IMG/VR virus record: IMGVR_UViG_3300017719_000283
Location: 1 to 20,898 of that record
Length of the DNA stretch: 20,898 bases
Direction: 5' to 3' (one strand)
Source: a virus
Made by a program: the position numbers and the translations under genes. Positions 15,355 to 20,898 of the stretch are shown piece after piece. The notes under the pieces were generated by a model, which did no database searches, had not been told where the DNA came from, and saw only the letters and a program-made list of their open reading frames with translations. The number at the start of each line of letters is the position of its first letter. Positions within the stretch are counted from its first letter, which is position 1.

Positions 15355-15388
15355 AAGAGCCTTCGGAACGCCGGGGGCTCTTTTTTTT
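15355..15388 (+). terminator. strong rho-independent terminator ending the late block
   Basis: The arms 15355-15366 and 15371-15382 pair over 12 positions (two G-U) around an AACG loop. A run of eight T at 15381-15388 overlaps the end of the 3' arm and follows it. It lies 52 bases after the metallophosphoesterase stop and just before the promoter of the next operon, so it insulates late genes from early genes. Confidence 0.92.
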
Positions 15389-15398
15389 GTCTCAAAAT

Positions 15399-15429
15399 TT
15401 GGAAGTAGACATACTCTGTCCTATCTTTA
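15399..15429 (+). promoter_or_regulatory. Bacteroidota-type promoter of the early operon
   Basis: TTTG at 15398-15401, a 20-base spacer, then TATCTTTA at 15422-15429. The Bacteroidota housekeeping-sigma consensus is TTTG, about 19 bases, TAnnTTTG; only the last base of the -7 element differs. It stands directly behind the terminator at 15355-15388, where an operon promoter is expected. Transcription should begin near 15432-15436. The fit indicates recognition by the host primary sigma factor, hence early expression. Confidence 0.72.
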
Positions 15430-15454
15430 GGACATGAATCAAGGGAAAAACGAA

Positions 15455-15619
15455 ATGAAAAACTTAGATACCAACCCAAATCAAAAGCTCAAGAAGGGCG
15501 ACAAGGTGCAATACACTCGCCAGTTCATGTTTGGCAAGACAGGCACGGAGGTTACTACCGTGGTGCTGGTGAACGGCTGTCAAGTGTTGTTGCAGAATGG
15601 TGAAACTATTTACTGCTAA
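15455..15619 (+). CDS. hypothetical protein, first gene of the early operon
   Basis: Two in-frame ATG codons exist, at 15434 and 15455. The promoter at 15399-15429 puts the transcript start at about 15434, so the upstream ATG would be at or before the 5' end; the second, with a leader of about 20 A/G-rich bases, is preferred (54 aa; 61 aa from the first). The protein begins with a Lys/Asn-rich stretch, then a small beta-type unit (LKKGDKVQYTRQFMF, TVVLVNGCQVLLQNGETIYC) like an SH3/KOW-type barrel. The role is unknown. As the first early gene it may be a host-takeover or regulatory protein, by place only. Confidence 0.6.
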   Translation: MKNLDTNPNQKLKKGDKVQYTRQFMFGKTGTEVTTVVLVNGCQVLLQNGETIYC

Positions 15620-15624
15620 TCACG

Positions 15625-15825
15625 ATGAGACCAACACCCCCAAACATTCAAGCTATCCTCGCTCAAGAGGGCTACGGAGGCATTAAGAAAGCCGTGCGTG
15701 CCAGCTACTGGGACTTGTTCAAAGCAGGTTACAATGCAAAAGAGATGAAAGAGACCCTGTGCAGGGAGTTTGGTACAGAGGATGCCTTCATTCGCAACAT
15801 GATTTACTTCACCTTCAATGACTAA
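15625..15825 (+). CDS. hypothetical protein, 66 aa
   Basis: A short soluble protein starting 5 bases after the upstream stop and overlapping the next gene by 8. Residues about 25-60 look helical (VRASYWDLFKAGYNAKEMKE, then CREFGTEDAFIRNMIYF), a spacing that could be an HTH-like unit, but no helix-turn signature is strong enough for a DNA-binding call. No family is recognised. Its place in the early operon suggests regulation or host interaction. Confidence 0.55.
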   Translation: MRPTPPNIQAILAQEGYGGIKKAVRASYWDLFKAGYNAKEMKETLCREFGTEDAFIRNMIYFTFND

Positions 15826-16009
15826 GAAAACCCTAAAACCCAACGGCATCTCCCACACGGTTATGCCTGAAGATCCTGCCAAGGACTACAACGAGTGGAT
15901 GGAGCATATTACTGCCAAATCCATCGACCGCGACGCAGACATATTCAAGCAGAAGCTCGAAGAGCTTTGGGCTGACTTCAAAGAGCAAATCCAACAACAC
16001 ACAAAATGA
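15818..16009 (+). CDS. hypothetical protein, 63 aa
   Basis: Starts within the previous gene (8-base overlap) and shares ATGA with the next. The N terminus is polar (TKKTLKPNGISHTVMPEDPA); the rest is a Lys/Glu/Asp amphipathic helix, e.g. DADIFKQKLEELWADFKEQ, which may be a coiled coil or dimerisation helix. I do not recognise it. Tight coupling with both neighbours supports a real gene. Confidence 0.55.
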   Translation: MTKKTLKPNGISHTVMPEDPAKDYNEWMEHITAKSIDRDADIFKQKLEELWADFKEQIQQHTK

Positions 16010-16323
16010 TGAAAGAAGAACGATACAACGGCTGGACCAACTACGCCACATGGAGGGTCAACCTCGAGATCATTGACGGGGACTACGATTACTGGAACGA
16101 GCACCTTGAGGAGATGGAAGGAGAGGACGAGGCAGACATCCAATACACCATGACCCAAATGGTAGAGGAGCACGTGCAGCAGATCATGGATGCCAACGAC
16201 CCCGGTGACGACATGAGCAACTTGATCCGCAGCTATGCCAATGCATTCCTTGCAGATGTTTCGTACTATGAGATCGCGAAGCACTTGATTGAGCAGTACG
16301 AATTGGAAAAACAGGAAGCATGA
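16006..16323 (+). CDS. DUF7249-like phage protein (GWTNYATW motif)
   Basis: The 105-residue product opens with NGWTNYATWRVNLEIIDGD, a signature shared by small proteins in many phages that I link to DUF7249 (the number is from memory). The rest is acidic and helical (HLEEMEGEDEADIQYTMTQM, then AFLADVSYYEIAKHLIEQY). No enzymatic motif is visible; the family has no settled function. Such genes are usually found among early or middle phage genes, consistent with this place. A second ATG directly follows the first. Confidence 0.65.
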   Translation: MMKEERYNGWTNYATWRVNLEIIDGDYDYWNEHLEEMEGEDEADIQYTMTQMVEEHVQQIMDANDPGDDMSNLIRSYANAFLADVSYYEIAKHLIEQYELEKQEA

Positions 16324-16580
16324 AGGACTACTACGAACAGAAGAGCGGAGAGAGTCGCGTAAAAGGTGGACTTGACCTGCCGTCGGTGTTCATGCCCGAC
16401 AACGGGTGCATCTTCAAACAGGATCGCATGGAGGAGATGGGGTACACGCAGTACCTCGACACCCAGCACCCTGAGCGCGAATACGTCACGCGGTGGTGGT
16501 TCCGTGATGAGCACAACAGAGAGAGAGTACAAAAGGCTATCAAAGCACAGGGCTTTGAGGTCGTAACTATAAACCCCTAA
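16320..16580 (+). CDS. hypothetical protein, 86 aa
   Basis: Starts with ATGA overlap. Mixed charged protein with aromatic-rich middle (YTQYLDTQHPEREYVTRWWF) and a C-terminal helix followed by FEVVTINP, an alpha/beta-type end. No family is recognised and there are no metal-binding or membrane features. It is followed after 3 bases by the next gene. Confidence 0.55.
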   Translation: MKDYYEQKSGESRVKGGLDLPSVFMPDNGCIFKQDRMEEMGYTQYLDTQHPEREYVTRWWFRDEHNRERVQKAIKAQGFEVVTINP

Positions 16581-16583
16581 ACA

Positions 16584-17000
16584 ATGGCACAAGCCAAAAT
16601 CACGCGGCTAGAACCCGCAAACCCCCCAACGTGGTCAGGAAACCACGGAACCATGTATGCCTTCGACGTTGAACTCGACGACGGAACGACCGGAGTTGTC
16701 AATGCAAAGAGCCCCGACAAGTGGCAAGTAGGTGCAGAGGTAGAGTACACTTCACAGAGCACGCACCACGGCACGAAGTTGAGGCTGGACAAGCCCGGTT
16801 ACAATGGTCTCCCCAAGCCCTATGCAGGCGGCGGTGGATCGAGCTCAGACAATACCAAGGGCATCATTGCGTCTTGGGCTGTCGGTGTCGCTATGCAGGT
16901 GGCTGACGTCTCTGCTCCTAACTACGACCAACAGGTCATGCAGTATGCACGCCTTGCCCTTGAGGCCCGCCGTCAAATCAAAAACGAGGTGGAGCCGTGA
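16584..17000 (+). CDS. putative OB-fold-like nucleic-acid-binding protein
   Basis: The 138-residue product begins with a five-strand-like pattern (AKITRLEPANPPTWSGNHGT, MYAFDVELDDGTTGVVNAKS, VGAEVEYTSQ, THHGTKLRLDKPG) that resembles an OB-type barrel seen in small phage proteins, followed by a Gly/Ser linker (YAGGGGSSSDN) and a C-terminal helix that ends acidic. Single-stranded DNA-binding proteins share this build (barrel, flexible linker, acidic tip), so an SSB-like role is possible but not shown. The place in an early operon upstream of replication genes agrees with it. It ends with a GTGA overlap. Confidence 0.5.
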   Translation: MAQAKITRLEPANPPTWSGNHGTMYAFDVELDDGTTGVVNAKSPDKWQVGAEVEYTSQSTHHGTKLRLDKPGYNGLPKPYAGGGGSSSDNTKGIIASWAVGVAMQVADVSAPNYDQQVMQYARLALEARRQIKNEVEP

Positions 17001-17230
17001 GCGGTTGGCCTTTCAAGTACAGCACGGGAGAGCCCAAGGACATAGGGCTGTACCTCGCCTGCTGGATCCTTGAGCATGAAGGGGAGAAGAACTGCCACTT
17101 TGCTTTGGTGGAGTACGACTTAGGCTGGGACATTGGCGATTTTCCAGATGATCCGGACTACTGGATGGAAGTTACCGACCCCCGCGATGACTTAGAACAA
17201 ATGAAACAATACGAAAACTCAGTACAATGA
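16997..17230 (+). CDS. hypothetical protein, 77 aa (DUF551-like end)
   Basis: Starts at GTG, overlapping the previous TGA (GTGA); ends in ATGA overlap with the next gene. The order of strands (GLYLACWILEHE, FALVEYDLGWDIG) and the end PDYWMEVTDP recall DUF551-type phage proteins, which usually finish with a W-M-x-[LV]-P/D-x-P motif after an acidic turn. Match by eye is weak, and that family's function is unknown. The product is acidic and soluble. Confidence 0.5.
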   Translation: MSGWPFKYSTGEPKDIGLYLACWILEHEGEKNCHFALVEYDLGWDIGDFPDDPDYWMEVTDPRDDLEQMKQYENSVQ

Positions 17231-17505
17231 AAAACTCAAACCAGCTATGGACTGTCAAGGACATGCAAACAATCAAAATGCGGCATGCTGATGGACTATC
17301 CGACAACGTGATCGCGGAAGAGCTTGGCCGCTCCGTTGAATCAGTCAAAAGCCGTCGCTGTGCGCTGGGGTTGAAAAAGAACAACCCTAAAAAGAGAGGC
17401 AGAAAGCCATCACCCAAGCAGGATGCCAAGTACACGCGGTACAAGGCTCAGCCTCGCAAGACGGTGCGCTACCTGTGGGGGTTGTTCGAGGTGACAAAGT
17501 TTTGA
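17227..17505 (+). CDS. HTH DNA-binding protein with AT-hook-like motif
   Basis: Residues 7-50 form a helix-turn-helix/SANT-like unit (LWTVKDMQTIKMRHADGLSD, then NVIAEELGRSVESVKSRRCALGLKK), the 'IAxxLGRSxxSVxxRRxxLGL' pattern of small DNA-binding regulators. After it comes KKRGRKPSPK, an AT-hook-like element for minor-groove binding, and a basic, aromatic tail (TVRYLWGLF). A transcriptional regulator or DNA-binding accessory protein is therefore likely. It is followed after 2 bases by another HTH protein, forming a regulator pair ahead of the replication genes. Confidence 0.65.
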   Translation: MKNSNQLWTVKDMQTIKMRHADGLSDNVIAEELGRSVESVKSRRCALGLKKNNPKKRGRKPSPKQDAKYTRYKAQPRKTVRYLWGLFEVTKF

Positions 17506-17507
17506 GC

Positions 17508-17735
17508 ATGCAAGGTTTCATCATCAAGCACTTTGGCAGCATTGATGCCTGTGCGAAGCAACTGAACGTGGGTAGGTCGACGGTCTACCGCTGGATGCAG
17601 AGCTATCCCCGTGGTATATTGTTGCACGCTCCGGAGATCTGCCGGGACAAGAACACCACGGCCTTTCAACTGGTTGCCGAAGTGGCAAACAGGGAGGAGG
17701 AGCTGGAGAAGCTAGAACCTATTGCACACACATGA
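17508..17735 (+). CDS. small HTH protein, Cro/YdaS-like
   Basis: The ATG at 17508 is chosen because it lies 2 bases after the previous stop; an upstream GTG at 17475 would overlap that gene by 31 bases. The 75 residues contain one HTH (FIIKHFGSIDACAKQLNVGR, then STVYRWMQSYPRGILLHAPE) as in small Cro/YdaS-type repressors, where the 'STVYRW' part is the recognition helix. The C terminus is acidic and helical. A regulator of the early operon or of the late switch is plausible. Confidence 0.62.
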   Translation: MQGFIIKHFGSIDACAKQLNVGRSTVYRWMQSYPRGILLHAPEICRDKNTTAFQLVAEVANREEELEKLEPIAHT

Positions 17736-17911
17736 GTGACAAGAACCTTGCACAGGGTTGGATAGACGGAGGGGGCTACGGCTCCCTCCCTCCCAACTCT
17801 CACAAGAAAAGCAGCAAGTACCACGGAGGACCACAGAAGGGCTACTACCGAGGGGTTAAGACGTGGGACCCTTGGAAGCAGAGGTGGTGGGTCATACAGA
17901 CGTACCCATGA
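17732..17911 (+). CDS. small Gly/Tyr/Trp-rich basic protein, 59 aa
   Basis: A small gene with ATGA overlaps on both sides. The product has many Gly, Tyr, Trp and Lys residues (GWIDGGGYGS, KKSSKYHGGPQKGYYRGVK) and ends WDPWKQRWWVIQTYP. No family is recognised. Basic and aromatic content could suit nucleic-acid or protein binding; place between an HTH protein and the replication initiator is the only further clue. Confidence 0.5.
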   Translation: MSDKNLAQGWIDGGGYGSLPPNSHKKSSKYHGGPQKGYYRGVKTWDPWKQRWWVIQTYP

Positions 17912-18585
17912 GTCACGAACGGCAATTTTGTGGGGTGTGGATCAGCGCAGACGTATGGCTGGACAAGAGGCTATCGCTGGTGGAGAAAGCCCTGCTTGCT
18001 GAGGTGGAGAGCTTCACAGGCAATGGCAAGACCTTCCACAAAAGCAATGACACCATACAGACAGAGTACGGCATAAGCAAGAACACGATTGCAAGGGCTC
18101 TGCGTAAGTTGGAGCACCTGCAGTTCGTGGACATCCGATTTAACGGCAGGGTGCGTCACGTCTCACTTCGGGAAGGCAGACTCCCCAAAATGGAGAGGCA
18201 GACTATGCAAAATGGAGATGCTGCATCCCCAAATGTGGTCGCTACTAATACAACTAAGAAAACAAGAGACAATACAACTAAAGAGAGCAAAGCGCGCCCA
18301 AAGGACTTACAACAGGTTGTAGAGGCTTTCAAGGCGGTAGGATCGGCAGAGGAGGATGCGATGCAGTTCTACGACTATTACAGCGCAAATGGATGGACGC
18401 AGGGCCGAGGCAAGCCGATTAAGGACTGGAAGGCCGCGGCAAGGGGATGGATTCGCAGAAGCTCACAATTCCAAAAAAATGAAAGAACTCGCAAAGGCAC
18501 GTCAGGAGCTGGCCCAACGGACGGCTCACTCATTGAACAACATCTACGCCGCCTCGCGGATGGATCCGGTACAGGCATGGGTTGA
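17908..18585 (+). CDS. replication initiator-like protein, winged-helix plus DnaD-like tail
   Basis: The ATG at 17908 overlaps the upstream stop (ATGA), so it is chosen over an in-frame ATG at 17863. In the 225-residue product, residues 20-90 form a winged helix: LSLVEKALLAEVESF, SNDTIQTEYGISKNTIARAL, then FVDIRFNGRVRHVSL (wing). A polar linker follows, and residues 135-186 contain the replisome-organiser signature FYDYYSANGWTQGRGK with IKDWKAAARGWIRR. This build is common in phage replication initiators that bind origin DNA and recruit the helicase loader. The downstream protein is a candidate loader. The C-terminal end is shared with the next gene in another frame. Confidence 0.72.
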   Translation: MSHERQFCGVWISADVWLDKRLSLVEKALLAEVESFTGNGKTFHKSNDTIQTEYGISKNTIARALRKLEHLQFVDIRFNGRVRHVSLREGRLPKMERQTMQNGDAASPNVVATNTTKKTRDNTTKESKARPKDLQQVVEAFKAVGSAEEDAMQFYDYYSANGWTQGRGKPIKDWKAAARGWIRRSSQFQKNERTRKGTSGAGPTDGSLIEQHLRRLADGSGTGMG

Positions 18586-19123
18586 GGGTGTCAATGTCCA
18601 AGCAGCATACAACAATCCCCAGACACAGGCCGCTGTGGAAGCAGCATTGATTGCCATGCTGGCCAAGACCCTCCGGTACTTGGACTACTCAAGGACCATC
18701 ACGGCAGACCAAGACATCTTGGATGCGGTAGAGCATCTGCGGTTGGAGTTTCCAGCCATGAAGCTGGAAGAATGGGCTATAATTTTCCACCGACTCAAGA
18801 CGGGGGAGTACCGCCCCGGCTATGAGCGTTTGAAACTTCCGGAACTTGTTGCTATATTCCAGCAGTACGAAGGTGAACGTGCTGAACGTCGCGAAGCCAA
18901 TTGGGGTGAGCTCAAGAAGCAAACGCCCAACAATCTCGACGATGAGCAGGTGAAGGCCTTGTACGCACATTACGCACAACAACGCCGTGAAGCGAAAGAA
19001 GCCGCTGCAAAGGAAACCGAAATTGACCGCGTCCAAACAGACGAACGCGGAAGGTGGCAGCACATCCCGTACCCGAACACGCAAGACCACGAACCCTCGG
19101 GGGGCAATGGTGAAGAAGCTTGA
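18479..19123 (+). CDS. DUF6633-like protein, possible helicase loader
   Basis: From ATG 18479 the product is 214 aa and overlaps the previous gene by 107 bases; an in-frame ATG at 18560 would reduce this to 26 bases and cannot be excluded. Residues about 52-135 are the recognisable part: AAVEAALIAMLAKTLRYLDY, ITADQDILDAVEHLRLEFPA, KLEEWAIIFHRLKTGEYRPG and LPELVAIFQQYEGERAE, which I know from DUF6633-type proteins in Bacteroidota phages and prophages. The rest is charged and helical. Its position behind the initiator suggests a replisome role such as loading of helicase; no P-loop is present, so it is not a DnaC-type ATPase. Function is inference. Confidence 0.62.
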   Translation: MKELAKARQELAQRTAHSLNNIYAASRMDPVQAWVEGVNVQAAYNNPQTQAAVEAALIAMLAKTLRYLDYSRTITADQDILDAVEHLRLEFPAMKLEEWAIIFHRLKTGEYRPGYERLKLPELVAIFQQYEGERAERREANWGELKKQTPNNLDDEQVKALYAHYAQQRREAKEAAAKETEIDRVQTDERGRWQHIPYPNTQDHEPSGGNGEEA

Positions 19124-19490
19124 CGGGGTGTTTTCGCAGTATGTAAGGCTACGAGCAACCGACGATTCTGGTCATGGACATTGTTACACGTGTCACTCAC
19201 GTCGGCATTGGTCGGAGGTTGATGCTGGCCACTTCATGAGCAGAGCGTGTATGTCTACGCGATGGGACGAGGCGAATGTGCAGTTCCAATGCAAGAGGTG
19301 CAACGGTTTTCGATCGGGCGAGCAGTTCCTTTTTAGCAGGAACCTCGACGAGCAGTTTGGGGAGGGTAAGGCGGAGGAGCTATTCATTGCGTCCAAGCAG
19401 ACCCGAAAATGGACACGGGCAGAGCTTGAGGCTATGTACCACCACTACAAACGATTAGTTGATGAGCTCCGAAGCTCGAAAGGCATTTGA
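19107..19490 (+). CDS. NinG-like recombination endonuclease
   Basis: The 127-residue product carries the family pattern: KKLDGVFSQYVRLRATDD at the start, CYTCHSR (Cys26, Cys29), HWSEVDAGHFMSR with His42, STRWDEANVQFQCKRCNGF (Cys62, Cys65), and a helical end with HHYKRLVDEL. NinG-type proteins are HNH-like zinc nucleases linked to recombination and Holliday-type structures. An upstream in-frame GTG at 18987 would add a very basic 40-residue extension (MKRKKPLQRKPKLTASKQTN and more) like that of some NinG relatives, at the cost of a 137-base overlap; the ATG at 19107 (17-base overlap) is preferred. It overlaps the sigma-like gene. Confidence 0.72.
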   Translation: MVKKLDGVFSQYVRLRATDDSGHGHCYTCHSRRHWSEVDAGHFMSRACMSTRWDEANVQFQCKRCNGFRSGEQFLFSRNLDEQFGEGKAEELFIASKQTRKWTRAELEAMYHHYKRLVDELRSSKGI

Positions 19491-19953
19491 CAGCTGGTTT
19501 ACAGGCCATTACAATGAGCTTGCAGCCTCCGCGATGACCTACCACGCGGACGGTTCAGACTTGCTGCACAACACCTACCTCCGGTGCGTCGATGCACTGG
19601 AACGCAGTGGGGGAGCAATCAACAACTTTGCAGCGTACTTCCGCAGGGCTTTGTGGATTGAAGCCACAAGAGGGACCTTCAAAAAGCTTTACACGTACCG
19701 TGATTGCCCTAACGATGAGCTCCCGAACCCTGACCCTACCCGGGACCCATTCGAGCGCGAGAACGCGCTTATATTGACCCGACACCTCGCATGGTTCGAT
19801 CGCACCGTGCTCAGCCTGTACTTAGATGGCTATAACCTCAGGCAGGTAGCGAGGGAAAGCGGCATACCGCACCAAACACTATACCAATCGCTCCACCGGA
19901 GCAAAAACAAGGTTCGCAATGTTTATCGTCAGCGCACAAACAAGAGCAAATAG
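19462..19953 (+). CDS. RNA polymerase sigma factor-like protein (ECF type)
   Basis: A 163-residue product with the two-part layout of small sigma-70 factors. Region 2-like: LAASAMTYHADGSDLLHNTY, LRCVDAL and NFAAYFRRALWIEATR. Region 4-like: DRTVLSLYLDGYNLRQVARE then SGIPHQTLYQSLHRSKNKVR, whose HTH would read the -35 element. The two parts are joined by an acidic Pro-rich linker (NPDPTRDPFE). The start is ATG 19462, 29 bases inside the NinG-like gene. A phage-encoded sigma would redirect host polymerase to late genes. Loss of polymerase-binding residues cannot be excluded, so it may instead be a regulator derived from a sigma factor. Confidence 0.7.
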   Translation: MSSEARKAFDSWFTGHYNELAASAMTYHADGSDLLHNTYLRCVDALERSGGAINNFAAYFRRALWIEATRGTFKKLYTYRDCPNDELPNPDPTRDPFERENALILTRHLAWFDRTVLSLYLDGYNLRQVARESGIPHQTLYQSLHRSKNKVRNVYRQRTNKSK

Positions 19954-20326
19954 ACTCAACACCTGCCGAGAGTGCGAGCACTTCGTCAAGAGCACACAGA
20001 GCTGTGGGCCTCTCGTGGTGGAAGCCTTTACAGAGTCAAAGCTTTGCGGGTGTCACATGCCTACGAAGACACGACTGAAATGGGCGGAATGTCCGTTGGA
20101 GAAGTGGCAGGCCGTGATCAACAAAGAGCAGCTTGCCGAGGTGCAGGACTTCTTGGACACGGTGGACAACGATGTGCGTCAGTTAACGGACCAAGACCTT
20201 GCTGACCTATACAACCGTATCTTGGGCACTAACAAGCAGGCAAGTAGCTGTGGAGGGTGCAACAGAGACATGGTGCAGACCTTGCGCAAACTGATTAAAC
20301 AAAGCAAAAATGAATCCACCAAATGA
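19919..20326 (+). CDS. zinc-ribbon-like protein with two Cys clusters
   Basis: The 135-residue product starts 35 bases before the sigma-like stop. N-terminal Cys cluster: C16-x2-C19, C29, C43-x-C45, C58 in RLNTCRECEHFVKST, KLCGCHMPTK and KWAECPLEKW, suggestive of a zinc ribbon. A C-terminal cluster C111-x2-C114 (SCGGCNRDMVQTLRKL) follows a helical stretch with LTDQDLADLYNRILGT. The combination is found in small proteins of Bacteroidota phages near replication genes; function unknown, nucleic-acid or protein binding likely. It overlaps the following DnaA-like gene by 17 bases. Confidence 0.62.
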   Translation: MFIVSAQTRANRLNTCRECEHFVKSTQSCGPLVVEAFTESKLCGCHMPTKTRLKWAECPLEKWQAVINKEQLAEVQDFLDTVDNDVRQLTDQDLADLYNRILGTNKQASSCGGCNRDMVQTLRKLIKQSKNESTK

Positions 20327-20654
20327 AAGCTTCTACCTTGCGGTAGGCAACCTTGCCCACGAAGATGGGTTTTACATGAACAGGGAGGAGGCATTGGAGC
20401 GAGTTCAACGCGGTGTTACTCGCATCGGACTACAATGGGCGGACATTATTGGCCCCGTCCGGCACAGGCCGTTTGTGGATGCACGCAAAATGGTAAGCTT
20501 GTTTTTACGTGAACAAGGCTGGACATTCAAGCAAATAGGCAAAGTCATGAACAGGGACCATGCGACAGCAATGCATCACACGCGAACCCTGTCGCACTTG
20601 ATGGAGTACGAAGGCAAGACTCGTTTGAAATACCAGGAATTTTGCAGCGCATGA
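20310..20654 (+). CDS. stand-alone DnaA domain IV-like DNA-binding protein
   Basis: The 114-residue product lacks any ATPase domain but has the DNA-binding domain IV pattern of the bacterial replication initiator DnaA: VDARKMVSLFLREQGWTFKQ, IGKVMNRDHATAMHHTRTL, where DH at 83-84 matches the family signature (R/K-DH-x-T-x-x). Helix order and spacing agree with domain IV. Such truncated DnaA-like proteins may bind DnaA boxes, either at the phage origin or by competing at the host origin. The N-terminal 50 residues are unrelated to DnaA. It overlaps the next gene by ATGA. Confidence 0.78.
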   Translation: MNPPNESFYLAVGNLAHEDGFYMNREEALERVQRGVTRIGLQWADIIGPVRHRPFVDARKMVSLFLREQGWTFKQIGKVMNRDHATAMHHTRTLSHLMEYEGKTRLKYQEFCSA

Positions 20655-20898
20655 ACCCGAAACCACTTACCTTCCGCAAGGCCAAGCGATTGCTCGGTCA
20701 ATGCGACGACTGGATCCTCTTCACGTCAGAGAACACAGGAGAGGAGACAGCCAACCTCCAATGTGCCACGGCTGACGCGCAGTCATGGACAATACTTATA
20801 GACCTCGCAGCTAACGACGAAACTTTCTACAATGCCCTCGAAACAATCCTCAACACGGCCCGTGACATACGCGAAAACGGCGAATCTCCGGACCAATC
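20651..20898 (+). CDS. hypothetical protein, N-terminal part (truncated by window end)
   Basis: Starts at ATG 20651 overlapping the DnaA-like stop and stays open for 82 codons to the window edge, so the length is unknown. The visible sequence (KPLTFRKAKRLLGQCDDWIL, then ETANLQCATADAQSWTILID and ALETILNTARDIREN) looks like a compact alpha/beta protein. No family is recognised. Codon use is the same as in the neighbouring genes, and the coupled start supports a real gene in the early operon. Confidence 0.5.
   Translation, partial: MNPKPLTFRKAKRLLGQCDDWILFTSENTGEETANLQCATADAQSWTILIDLAANDETFYNALETILNTARDIRENGESPDQ

Noticed and set aside
17475-17507. Upstream GTG start for the small HTH protein
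   Set aside because: It would overlap the preceding gene by 31 bases; the ATG at 17508 lies 2 bases after that gene's stop and gives a complete HTH.
17863-17907. Upstream ATG start for the replication initiator
   Set aside because: It lies within the 59-residue gene; the ATG at 17908 has an exact ATGA overlap like other genes of the operon.
2211-20718. About twelve GGATCC sites across the window
   Set aside because: Roughly twice the chance expectation, but many coincide with common Gly-Ser or Asp-containing codon pairs; it shows only that the phage does not avoid this site.
1-20898. Search for tRNA genes, CRISPR arrays, insertion sequences, integrase and attachment sites
   Set aside because: None seen: coding is nearly continuous, the largest non-coding stretch is about 150 bases (15303-15454), and no repeats of array type or recombinase motifs were found by eye.

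Overview
The window is a densely packed stretch of a tailed double-stranded DNA phage genome (class Caudoviricetes, probably siphovirus-like). All supported genes lie on the + strand, many joined by ATGA, GTGA or TAATG stop/start overlaps. No integrase, tRNA, CRISPR array, insertion sequence or terminase gene is visible, so this is part of a genome, cut at both ends inside genes. A Bacteroidota host is likely for four reasons. Several structural proteins (tail proteins at 1925-5412, scaffold, capsid, portal with its C-terminal extension, DUF6712-type adaptor) resemble families I know mainly from Bacteroidota phages. Gene starts lack Shine-Dalgarno sequences. The best promoter (15399-15429) fits the Bacteroidota TTTG/TAnnTTTG consensus. 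The DUF6633-like replication protein is also typical of that group. By eye GC is above 50%, which is high for marine flavobacteria.

Layout. 1-1923: end of a LamG-like fibre or adhesin gene, small unknown proteins, a small membrane protein, and an HK97 gp10-like tail-completion protein. 1925-7140: two large tail-tip proteins, a small membrane protein and the tape measure protein. 7137-10303: head-assembly block of three-part prohead protease, acidic scaffold and major capsid protein. 10365-11379: probable tail tube protein, a rho-independent terminator, and a small virion-type protein. 11382-13813: portal fused to an extra C-terminal domain, then a head-tail adaptor. 13810-15302: lysis cassette (28-aa ORF, holin/spanin-like protein, M15 endolysin) and a metallophosphoesterase, closed by a strong terminator. 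15399-20898: promoter followed by an early-type operon of small hypothetical proteins, two HTH proteins, replication proteins, a NinG-like nuclease, a sigma-factor-like protein, a zinc-ribbon protein and a stand-alone DnaA domain IV protein.

How it works together. The left three quarters encode the virion and lysis functions, the right quarter DNA metabolism and regulation. The two blocks are separated by the terminator/promoter pair at 15355-15429. The sigma-like and HTH proteins are the natural candidates for switching between blocks. The order of the virion genes is unusual: tail tip and tape measure come before protease and capsid, and the portal comes after the capsid and tail tube genes.

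The most notable features are the permuted structural order, extra domains on both protease and portal, a jelly-roll-like insertion in the tail-hub protein, hairpins in the gaps around the capsid and tube genes, and the sigma/DnaA-IV/zinc-ribbon group. Function calls rest on motif recognition by eye; no database search was run.
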